DNA of 64,000 nt from positions 2,277,001-2,341,000 of the forward strand of contig NZ_JAUSXC010000001.1 of assembly GCF_030823405.1 (NCBI RefSeq), given 5' to 3'. The DNA comes from Chryseobacterium ginsenosidimutans (GTDB lineage: Bacteria > Bacteroidota > Bacteroidia > Flavobacteriales > Weeksellaceae). A program made the translations under genes and the position numbers. Below the pieces are notes generated by a model. The model was not told the DNA's origin. It saw nothing but the letters and a program-made list of their open reading frames with translations, and ran no database searches. This document shows, piece after piece, positions 53,523 to 61,164 of this stretch (positions within the stretch are counted from its first letter, which is position 1; the number at the start of each line of letters is the position of its first letter).

Positions 53523-53552
53523 TTGATTATATTTAAAAATTTCATATCTTTG
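53523..53552 (+). promoter_or_regulatory. Promoter of rpsA
   Basis: TTG (53523-53525), a 19-nt spacer and TATCTTTG (53545-53552) give a textbook Bacteroidota promoter. The predicted leader before rpsA is about 115 nt, long enough for autogenous control. A frame through it is judged not to be a gene. Confidence 0.7.
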
Positions 53553-53673
53553 CACCACTTTTTGTGGGTAAGGTTTGAAAAGGTAAATTATTATAAATTA
53601 ATTACTTCCGTATTTTTTAAATCCACATTTATTCAAACCATTAAAAAAGAAGGAATACAAATTTTATTAGAAA

Positions 53674-55479
53674 ATGTCAAAAGAGACAAATTCAGCAGAG
53701 GTTATTTTAAACCAAAACGTAGCACCAGAACAATTTGATTGGGATTCTTTCGAATCAGGTCTTGATGCAGATGCTAGAAAAGAAAAAAGCGATCTTGAAG
53801 AAATCTACAACGGATCTCTTAGCAGTTTAAACGATAACGATGTTATCACTGGTAAAGTTGTAAGATTAACTGATAAAGAAGCTATCGTAGACATCGATTT
53901 CAAATCAGAAGGTGTTATTTCTCTTAACGAATTCCGTTACAACCCAGGCCTTAAAGTAGGTGACGATGTGGAAGTAATGGTAGACAGAAGAGAAGACAAA
54001 ACAGGACAGTTACAGTTATCTCACAGAAAAGCTAGAACGCTTAAAGCTTGGGATAGAGTAAACGAACTTCACGAAACTGGAGAAATCGTTAACGGTTTTG
54101 TTAAGTCTAGAACTAAAGGAGGTATGATCGTTGACGTTCACGGAATCGAAGCATTCTTACCAGGTTCTCAAATTGATGTTAAGCCAATTAAAGATTACGA
54201 TCAGTTCGTAGGTAAAACTATGGAGTTCAAAGTTGTGAAAATCAACCCTGAGTTCAAAAACGTAGTAGTATCTCACAAAGCATTGATCGAAGCAGATATC
54301 GAAGGTCAGAAAAAAGAAATCATCGCTCAACTTGAAAAAGGTCAGGTTCTTGAAGGTACTGTTAAGAATATTACTTCTTACGGTGTATTCATTGACTTAG
54401 GAGGTGTTGATGGATTGATCCACATTACAGACCTTTCTTGGTCTAGAGTGAACCACCCATCTGAAATTCTTGAGGACGGACAGACTGTAAAAGTTGTTAT
54501 CCTTGATTTCGATGATGAGAAAACAAGAATCCAGTTAGGTATGAAGCAATTAGAAGCTCATCCTTGGGATGCTCTTTCTGCTGACATGAAAGTTGGTGAC
54601 AGAGTAAAAGGAAAAGTAGTAGTTCTTGCTGACTATGGTGCATTCGTAGAAATCGCTCCAGGTGTAGAAGGATTAATTCACGTTTCTGAAATGTCTTGGT
54701 CTACTCACTTGAGAAGTGCAGGAGATTTCGTAAAAGTAGGTGACGAAGTGGAAGCTGAAGTACTTACTTTAGATAGAGAAGACAGAAAAATCTCTCTTGG
54801 TATCAAGCAATTAAGCAAAGATCCATGGGAAAATATCGAAGCTAAATATCCGGTAGGATCTAAGCATGTAGGAACTGTAAGAAACTTCACTAACTTCGGT
54901 GTATTCGTTGAGCTAGAAGAAGGTATCGATGGATTAATCTACATCTCTGATCTTTCTTGGACTAAGAAAATCAAGCACCCGTCTGAGTTCTGTGCAGTTG
55001 GTGATAAATTAGATGTTGTAGTTCTTGAACTTGACATCCAGGCTAGAAGATTATCTTTAGGTCACAAACAATTGACAGACAACCCTTGGGATGCATTCGA
55101 AACTAAATATGCTGAAGGAACTATCCACGCTGGTAAAGCGGTAGAAGTACACGATAAAGGTGCTTCTGTACAGTTCGAAGATGCTGAAGTTGAAGCGTTC
55201 TGCCCTTCAAGATTATTAGAGAAAGAAGATGGATCTAAAATCAAAAAAGGTGAAGAAGCTCAGTTCAAAGTGATCGAATTCAACAAAGAATTCAAGAGAG
55301 TAGTTGTTTCTCACACAGGTATCTTCAGAGACGAAGAGAAGAAAAATGTAAGAGATAACTCTAACAACAACAGATCTAATAATAATACATCGTCTTCTTC
55401 AAACAACGAAGAAAAATCAACGCTTGGTGATATCGATGTGTTAGCAGAATTGAAAAGAAAAATGGAAGAAGGTAAATAA
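53674..55479 (+). CDS. rpsA: 30S ribosomal protein S1
   Basis: The 601-residue protein has six S1 (OB-fold) repeats. They begin at about GKVVRLTDKEAIVDIDF (1), GFVKSRTKGGMIVDVHG (2), GTVKNITSYGVFIDLGGVDGLIHITDLSW (3), GKVVVLADYGAFVEIAPGVEGLIHVSEMSW (4), GTVRNFTNFGVFVELEEGIDGLIYISDLSW (5) and GKAVEVHDKGASVQFED (6), with an Asn/Ser-rich tail. It brings mRNA to the 30S subunit; this matters in Bacteroidota, where Shine-Dalgarno signals are weak. Codon use is that of a highly expressed gene (GGT, GTA and AAC rich). Confidence 0.96.
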   Translation: MSKETNSAEVILNQNVAPEQFDWDSFESGLDADARKEKSDLEEIYNGSLSSLNDNDVITGKVVRLTDKEAIVDIDFKSEGVISLNEFRYNPGLKVGDDVEVMVDRREDKTGQLQLSHRKARTLKAWDRVNELHETGEIVNGFVKSRTKGGMIVDVHGIEAFLPGSQIDVKPIKDYDQFVGKTMEFKVVKINPEFKNVVVSHKALIEADIEGQKKEIIAQLEKGQVLEGTVKNITSYGVFIDLGGVDGLIHITDLSWSRVNHPSEILEDGQTVKVVILDFDDEKTRIQLGMKQLEAHPWDALSADMKVGDRVKGKVVVLADYGAFVEIAPGVEGLIHVSEMSWSTHLRSAGDFVKVGDEVEAEVLTLDREDRKISLGIKQLSKDPWENIEAKYPVGSKHVGTVRNFTNFGVFVELEEGIDGLIYISDLSWTKKIKHPSEFCAVGDKLDVVVLELDIQARRLSLGHKQLTDNPWDAFETKYAEGTIHAGKAVEVHDKGASVQFEDAEVEAFCPSRLLEKEDGSKIKKGEEAQFKVIEFNKEFKRVVVSHTGIFRDEEKKNVRDNSNNNRSNNNTSSSSNNEEKSTLGDIDVLAELKRKMEEGK

Positions 55480-55502
55480 TACCTAATTCATTTTAAAATA
55501 TG

Positions 55503-55532
55503 AGCCACTCGTTTTGAGTGGCTTTTTTATTT
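55503..55532 (+). terminator. Rho-independent terminator of rpsA
   Basis: AGCCACTC and GAGTGGCT form a perfect 8-bp stem around a 4-5 nt loop, followed by seven T residues. Confidence 0.85.
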
Positions 55533-55674
55533 TTTAATGTAAACAAGTTAAATTATTTTACAAACATATATTGTTAATTATATAGGTGATAAATTTGAGT
55601 TATCTTTAAATAAAATTAAATAAAGTATTGATTTGTTATTAAATATTTGTAGATTAGCGGCTTTATTAGTGTAT

Positions 55675-58272
55675 ATGAAAAAAGTAGCTTTACCCCTTTT
55701 ATTTGCAGTATCTGCAATCTTTCCTTCCATTTTATTTGGACAAGATAATGAGAAGTTAATTAAAGATTATATTTCTCAAAATAAGATTAGAGAATACAAA
55801 AAGTCTGATCTTACGAACTTTATTATCGGTAATGTTGATGAATCTAAATCATTAAATGGTAATGTTGTAAAATTCCAGCAGACTTATAACGGACTTCCCG
55901 TATATAATGCGGAAGGAACTGTACTAGTAAGAGATAATAAAATTATTTATTATTCTGATAGTTTTTTGAAGGATTATAGTTCAGCGGTTTCTAATACTGC
56001 AACTATAAGTAAGACAATAGCACTTCAAAAAATTTCACAGAATCTGCAAAAGCAACAAATTGATTCATATCCTATACTTAGTTTTTCAGACATGGAACCA
56101 CAGGACGGGAAGGCTGCTAAACAGAGATTAGTATATGTAGAAGATGTGGGGGCTTTGAAATTAGCTTATCAGTTTTCACTTCCCGAACCGAATTCTCCAA
56201 GCTATTGGGATATTTTGGTTGATGCCACAAATGGAAATATAATTAGTAAACTCGATTTGAATCTATCTTGTAATTTCCATGATGATGCTTTCTCTCATGA
56301 TCATACACATTTTCAAAATAATTTCGTAGGACCTTTAAATAGTATTACTAATCAGAATGTAAACTTATTAGCTCCAGATAATGCTTCATACAATATTTTT
56401 CCTTTGCCATTGGAAGCGCCTACTTTTGGATCAAGAGCAACTGTGAACAATCCTTGGATTCTTACAGCTTCTCCAGAAGGATGGCATTATGATGGAACTA
56501 CTCGATACACATATACAAGAGGAAATAATGTGTATGCTTACGAAGATACTACGGGTAATAATGCTATTGGATATTCACCAGATGGAGGAATCTCTAGAAA
56601 TTTCAATTTTCCCTTTAGTATTAATGCAGACCCGACTAGTAATTTAAATGCTTCAATAACCAATTTATTTTATATAAATAATAAAGTACATGACATTTTC
56701 TATATGTTCGGATTTACACCTGCGGCAAGAAATTTCCAAGCGACAAATTTTGGACAAGGAGGTGTTGGAAATGATTATGTACTTGCAGAGGCTCAAGATG
56801 GAGGAGGGATTAATAATGCAAATTTTGCCAGCCCTTCGGATGGTAATAAACCAAGAATGCAAATGTACCTTTGGTCAACTACTGGTAGATTATTTTTTTA
56901 CAATACTCCAACTAGTGCTGTACCACGCCAACCAACAGTAGGAATTGCACAATTTGGTAATGCTCTTGACGCGACAGGCGTTACAGGAAATGTACAGCTT
57001 TCATCAGTCTTAGATGGGTGTGCAGCCTTACCAGGAGGCTCGCTTGCCGGAAAAATAGGTTTGGTAGAAAGAGGAACTTGTGCTTTTACTGTAAAAACTA
57101 AGAATTTACAAGATGCGGGTGCAACTGCTGTTATTATTTATAATAATACAGCAAATGGAGATACTGTAGGTAATATGTCTGGAGCAGATGCAACTATTAC
57201 TATTCCTTCTGTGCTTATGGGTAATACTGAAGGAGAATATATTAAAAGTCAGCTTTCTGCAAATATAACAGTGAATGTTACATTAAAAAATGATCCTGCT
57301 ACATATATTACCCCAGATGGAAGCTTTGATAATGGAATTGTAACCCATGAATATGGTCATGGAATTTCTAATAGGTTGACAGGGACTGGATCAGGTTGTT
57401 TAAATTCTTCTATAGATTGGGAACAAATGGGAGAAGGTTGGTCTGACTTTTTTGCCATCATGCTAACAAACAAACCTGGTGATAATGCTTCTGTACCAAG
57501 AGGGACAGGAACTTACGCGATTGGACAACCAATAACAGGGGGTGGTATAAGACCTGCTAAATATTCTCCAGATTTCGCAGTTAATGATTATACATATACT
57601 GATACCAATGGAATGCAATACACGGATACAAGTGGACAATTGGTTCCAGATGTGCACTCAATTGGCTTTGTATGGGCAACAATGTTATGGGATCTTCATT
57701 GGCAGTATGTAGCTAAATATGGATATGCTTCTGACGTAACTTCTAATTCAACAAACGGTAGCTCCAGAGTGTTACAATTAGTAACTGATGCTTTGAAGCT
57801 GCAACTTTGTAATCCAACTTTTATAGATGGTAGAAATGCAATATTGCAGGCTGAATTAGCTACAACACAAGGAGCTGATAGATGTATGATCTGGAGAACT
57901 TTTGCAAAAAGAGGTTTAGGAGTAAATGCTTCCGCAGGTGTTAAAAGCAATATCAATGACCAAGTACAAGATTTCACTGTACCTGCAGATTGTGTGTTAG
58001 CAACGGATGAGGTAAAAGCTGTTAAAAATAACATTTCTATTTATCCCAACCCGGCTAAAAACGAATTCTTTATCAATTTCCCAAGCAATACTTTAGGAAA
58101 AGTAAGTGTTGAAATTTATGATATGTCAGGAAAATTGGTTTCTTCAGAAGATAAGATTTCTCCTGATGCCAAGAAATCAATTTCTACAGACAGACTAATA
58201 AACGGAACTTATATGGTGAAAGTAAAAGGTATCGGTATCGATGCAGCATCAAAAGTTATTGTTAAAAAATAA
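55675..58272 (+). CDS. T9SS-secreted M36 (fungalysin) metallopeptidase
   Basis: It has 865 residues from the ATG at 55675 (MKKVALPLLFAVSAIFPSILFG); the longer frame starting at a TTG adds 14 residues without signal character. The order is: FTP propeptide (about 25-170), the M36 catalytic domain with the zinc site THEYGHGISNRL (H558, E559, H562) and the third ligand in WEQMGEGWSDFFA, and an inserted PA domain (about 440-520, GCAALPGGSLAGKIGLVERGTCAFTVK). The C-terminal type A sorting domain (SIYPNPAKNEFFINF) ends in VIVKK. Predicted to be secreted and activated outside the cell, degrading proteins for nutrition. Confidence 0.93.
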   Translation: MKKVALPLLFAVSAIFPSILFGQDNEKLIKDYISQNKIREYKKSDLTNFIIGNVDESKSLNGNVVKFQQTYNGLPVYNAEGTVLVRDNKIIYYSDSFLKDYSSAVSNTATISKTIALQKISQNLQKQQIDSYPILSFSDMEPQDGKAAKQRLVYVEDVGALKLAYQFSLPEPNSPSYWDILVDATNGNIISKLDLNLSCNFHDDAFSHDHTHFQNNFVGPLNSITNQNVNLLAPDNASYNIFPLPLEAPTFGSRATVNNPWILTASPEGWHYDGTTRYTYTRGNNVYAYEDTTGNNAIGYSPDGGISRNFNFPFSINADPTSNLNASITNLFYINNKVHDIFYMFGFTPAARNFQATNFGQGGVGNDYVLAEAQDGGGINNANFASPSDGNKPRMQMYLWSTTGRLFFYNTPTSAVPRQPTVGIAQFGNALDATGVTGNVQLSSVLDGCAALPGGSLAGKIGLVERGTCAFTVKTKNLQDAGATAVIIYNNTANGDTVGNMSGADATITIPSVLMGNTEGEYIKSQLSANITVNVTLKNDPATYITPDGSFDNGIVTHEYGHGISNRLTGTGSGCLNSSIDWEQMGEGWSDFFAIMLTNKPGDNASVPRGTGTYAIGQPITGGGIRPAKYSPDFAVNDYTYTDTNGMQYTDTSGQLVPDVHSIGFVWATMLWDLHWQYVAKYGYASDVTSNSTNGSSRVLQLVTDALKLQLCNPTFIDGRNAILQAELATTQGADRCMIWRTFAKRGLGVNASAGVKSNINDQVQDFTVPADCVLATDEVKAVKNNISIYPNPAKNEFFINFPSNTLGKVSVEIYDMSGKLVSSEDKISPDAKKSISTDRLINGTYMVKVKGIGIDAASKVIVKK

Positions 58273-58297
58273 TTTTAACTTATTACTTATAATATAC

Positions 58298-58332
58298 AAA
58301 TCGGCGCAAACGAAGTTTGCGCCGATTTTATT
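58298..58332 (+). terminator. Rho-independent terminator of the M36 gene
   Basis: AAATCGGCGCAAAC and GTTTGCGCCGATTT form a perfect 14-bp stem with loop GAA. Confidence 0.88.
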
Positions 58333-58372
58333 TATCATTTTAACGTTCGTAATTACTCTAATTAATATGTTG

Positions 58373-58380
58373 TAACTTTG
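58373..58380 (+). promoter_or_regulatory. -7 box TAACTTTG of the EamA transporter gene
   Basis: Exact TAnnTTTG match 22 nt before the ATG at 58403. Confidence 0.45.
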
Positions 58381-58402
58381 CAGGCTGTTAAAAAAAAGAA
58401 TA

Positions 58403-59383
58403 ATGGAGAAGAAAAATATACTAAAAGGAGTATTGTTTGTTGGAATTGGGGCAAGTATATATGGTATGTTGGCGACTTTTGTGAAGTTGGCTTATCAGGA
58501 AGGTTATACAACTTCAGAAGTTACGACCTCACAATTCATTTTGGGATTGGTAGGTCTTTTAATTTTGAATCTCATTCAGACCATCACCTCAAAAAAAATA
58601 TTGCCATCACCCACTTCAAAAGAAATCAGAAATCTAATGATAGCGGGAACTTCACTTGGTTGTACAAGTTTGTTTTATTACATTTCGGTCCAGTATATTA
58701 ATGTTTCGATTGCAATTGTGTTATTAATGCAATCAGTTTGGTTTAGTGTAGTAGTTGAAAGTTTTCTGACAAAAAAATTACCTAATGCAAGAAAAATTAT
58801 ATCTGTAATTATTGTTTTAATAGGAACAATTTTAGCAACAAATCTTATCAATACGGAAATTGAATTAGATTTCAAAGGCATTTTTTGGGGATTACTGGCA
58901 GCGGCTTCTTATACTTTGACGATGTTTACATCAAACACTTTAGCAACACATTTACCGGTTTTTAGAAAGAGTATTTTCATGCTTTGTGGTGGCGCAATCG
59001 TTATTTTTGTATTCTTATTTTTTGCCCAGATTGGTCCGCTTCATTTTGATGGTTTAAAATCATTTTATTTAAATTTTACCGATAATACAGAGCATATTCA
59101 CTCTTTCCAATATTCAATTTTGTGGAAGTATGGCTTTATTCTGGCATTGTTTGGAACGATTATTCCGCCGATTTTATTTAATATTGGTTTCCCGAATGCA
59201 GGTTTAGGATTAGGGAGCATTGTTTCATCTTTGGAACTTCCGGTCTCTGTTACAATGGCTTTCGTCTTGCTTGGTGAAAAAGTGATTGCTATCCAGTGGT
59301 TAGGAATTGTTTTAATTCTTTTCGCGATTGTTTTAATGAATCTACCTTCCCGGAAAGAGAATAAAATTCCGGAATTATCTTAA
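58403..59383 (+). CDS. EamA/DMT-family transporter
   Basis: The 326-residue inner-membrane protein has ten predicted transmembrane helices in two EamA halves (LFVGIGASIYGMLATFVKLAYQEG...; GIFWGLLAAASYTLTMFTSNTLA...). The family includes exporters of amino acids, nucleosides and other metabolites; the substrate here cannot be inferred. The C-terminal half ends in LPVSVTMAFVLLGEKVIAIQWLGIVLILFAIVLMNLPSRK, typical for the family. It is separated from its neighbours by terminators, so it is probably monocistronic. Confidence 0.9.
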   Translation: MEKKNILKGVLFVGIGASIYGMLATFVKLAYQEGYTTSEVTTSQFILGLVGLLILNLIQTITSKKILPSPTSKEIRNLMIAGTSLGCTSLFYYISVQYINVSIAIVLLMQSVWFSVVVESFLTKKLPNARKIISVIIVLIGTILATNLINTEIELDFKGIFWGLLAAASYTLTMFTSNTLATHLPVFRKSIFMLCGGAIVIFVFLFFAQIGPLHFDGLKSFYLNFTDNTEHIHSFQYSILWKYGFILALFGTIIPPILFNIGFPNAGLGLGSIVSSLELPVSVTMAFVLLGEKVIAIQWLGIVLILFAIVLMNLPSRKENKIPELS

Positions 59384-59406
59384 AAAAATATAATTAATAC
59401 ATAAAA

Positions 59407-59435
59407 ACTGTTTCTTTTGGAGCAGTTTTTTTATT
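59407..59435 (+). terminator. Probable terminator
   Basis: AAACTG and CAGTTT pair around a TTTC...GGAG loop, followed by a T run after the EamA gene. Confidence 0.6.
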
Positions 59436-59454
59436 TTTATTAAAAATAAATTAC

Positions 59455-60450
59455 ATGAAATGTTTTAAGAATGCTGTTGCAGTTTTAGTGCTATCGATTG
59501 TATCAAATTTTACTTTTGCTCAGGTAAAACCTTTAGATGCAGAACTTACAAATTATCAATATCCTTACGAAGTTCATTTTCTTAATTTGAAATCTCAAAA
59601 TAATGATTTGAAAATGGCTTATATGGATGTACAGCCAAGAGTATTAAATGGAAAAACAATAATGCTTCTTCATGGCAAAAATTTCAACGGAGCTTATTGG
59701 GAGAGGACGGCAAAAGATCTTTCAGATAAAGGATTCAGAGTCATTATTCCAGATCAGATCGGGTTTGGAAAATCTTCAAAACCTCAAAGTTATCAGTTTT
59801 CATTTTCTCAATTGGCAGAAAATACAAAAGCTATTTTGGATGATTTAAAAATTGATAAATTAATCGTTTTAGGACATTCAATGGGCGGAATGGTTGCTAC
59901 AAGATTTACTTTATTATATCCGGAAAGAGTTCAGAAATTAATTTTAGAAAATCCGATCGGACTGGAAGATTATAAAACTTTTGCTTCTTACCAGACGGTA
60001 GATCAGGCATATCAGGTAGAGTTAAAAAATACATCAGAAACTTATAAAAATTACCAACTGAAATTTTATTACGACAACAAATGGAAAGCAGAATATCAAC
60101 CTTGGTTAGATTTAATTGCGGGCTGGACTTTACATCAAGATTACCCGAAAGTTGCCTGGGACGCAGCTTTGACATCGGACATGATTTACAATCAACCGGT
60201 TTGTTATGAATTTAAGAACATTAAAACTCCAACTTTGTTAATTATCGGAACAAGAGACAGAACAGCAATTGGAAAAGACAGAGCTCCAAAGGAACTTCAA
60301 CCAAAAATGGGACAATATCAGGAATTGGGAAAGAAAACGCAACAGCAGATTGTGGGTTCTAAATTAGTTGAAATTGAAAATGTAGGACATCTTCCGCACA
60401 TCGAAGTGTATGATAAGTTTTGGAATACTTTGTATGATTTTATTAAATAA
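59455..60450 (+). CDS. Exported alpha/beta hydrolase
   Basis: The 331-residue protein has the signal peptide MKCFKNAVAVLVLSIVSNFTFAQ, so it works in the periplasm or outside the cell. It shows the hydrolase core with LLHGKNFNGAYW (oxyanion region), IPDQIGFGKSSKP, the nucleophile elbow LGHSMGGMVA (Ser142), an acid-containing LIIGTRDRTAIGKD and the late histidine in NVGHLPHIEVYDKF. It resembles haloalkane dehalogenase, epoxide hydrolase and lipase relatives, but the substrate is not assignable from sequence. Confidence 0.9.
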   Translation: MKCFKNAVAVLVLSIVSNFTFAQVKPLDAELTNYQYPYEVHFLNLKSQNNDLKMAYMDVQPRVLNGKTIMLLHGKNFNGAYWERTAKDLSDKGFRVIIPDQIGFGKSSKPQSYQFSFSQLAENTKAILDDLKIDKLIVLGHSMGGMVATRFTLLYPERVQKLILENPIGLEDYKTFASYQTVDQAYQVELKNTSETYKNYQLKFYYDNKWKAEYQPWLDLIAGWTLHQDYPKVAWDAALTSDMIYNQPVCYEFKNIKTPTLLIIGTRDRTAIGKDRAPKELQPKMGQYQELGKKTQQQIVGSKLVEIENVGHLPHIEVYDKFWNTLYDFIK

Positions 60451-60465
60451 TTAAAGTTTTCTAAA

Positions 60466-60505
60466 ATAAAAAGAGACTGCTCAAATTTGAGCAGTCTCTT
60501 TTTGT
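60466..60505. terminator. Bidirectional terminator
   Basis: An 18-bp arm (60468-60485) and its perfect complement (60486-60503) with A run left and T run right separate the convergent hydrolase and rplS genes. Confidence 0.9.
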
Positions 60506-60522
60506 ATGTATTGTTGTCTGAA

Positions 60523-60879
60523 TTATTTCTTCTTGTAAGAAGCATCTTTAATTCTAGCTTTCTTACCTCTAAGATCTCTGAAGTAATAGATTCTAGATCT
60601 TCTAACTTTACCTTTTCTGTCAAGTTCAATTTTTTGAAGAGCAGGCATGTTGATAGGGAAAACTCTTTCTACACCTACATCACCAGACATTTTTCTGATT
60701 GTGAAAGTTTTTGTAGAACCAGTACCTCTTAATTGGATAACTGTCCCTTTGAAGAACTGAGTTCTTGTTTTTTGACCTTCCTTAATCTCGTAATAAACAG
60801 TGATTGTATCACCAGCTTTGAATTCAGGGAATTCTTTTTTTGTAATGTACTTGTCTTGTACGTACTTTAATAAATCCAT
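60523..60879 (-). CDS. rplS: 50S ribosomal protein L19
   Basis: It has 118 residues from the ATG at 60879 (MDLLKYVQDKYITKKEFPEF); the longer frame adds ten residues before the conserved start. Typical L19 segments: FKAGDTITVYYEIKEGQKTRTQFFKGTVIQLRG, FTIRKMSGDVGVERVFPINMPAL, and KVRRSRIYYFRDLRGKKARIKD. It lies at the 30S/50S interface. A single gene here, without trmD or rpsP next to it. Confidence 0.97.
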   Translation of the reverse strand: MDLLKYVQDKYITKKEFPEFKAGDTITVYYEIKEGQKTRTQFFKGTVIQLRGTGSTKTFTIRKMSGDVGVERVFPINMPALQKIELDRKGKVRRSRIYYFRDLRGKKARIKDASYKKK

Positions 60880-60946
60880 TATTAATAAATAAATGTTTAG
60901 GCTAAGCAACTTACACGGACTTCGTCAGAGGTTGAATAACAGGTTG

Positions 60947-60978
60947 CAAATATAAGAAATACTTTTTAAATATTCCAA
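60947..60978 (-). promoter_or_regulatory. Promoter of rplS
   Basis: On the minus strand a TTG (60978-60976) is followed after 21 nt by TATATTTG (60954-60947), giving a leader of about 65 nt. Confidence 0.6.
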
Positions 60979-61077
60979 ACAATTAATTATTAAAAAGTAT
61001 AAATTTTTCGATGATATTTTACCCGAAAATTAACATTTTTTTTAAGTTTCCATCAGACTGAGTTTATATAGGAATTC

Positions 61078-61085
61078 TACTTTTG
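61078..61085 (+). promoter_or_regulatory. -7 box TACTTTTG before the phosphatase gene
   Basis: Exact TAnnTTTG match 79 nt before the ATG at 61165; no clear TTG partner. Confidence 0.35.
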
Positions 61086-61164
61086 CCCGATGCTAAAAGG
61101 CAATTAATCAATGCTTTTAAAATATCACAGAATTTAAATAAACACACACTTAAACCGAACTACA

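Noticed and set aside
53520..53738. Frame of 72 codons overlapping the rpsA start
   Set aside because: It begins in the promoter and leader, overlaps the S1 start in another frame and has no domain character; treated as leader sequence.
58378..58701. 107-codon frame overlapping the EamA gene start
   Set aside because: It shares DNA with the EamA transmembrane region in another frame, and its product has no hydrophobic or domain pattern.
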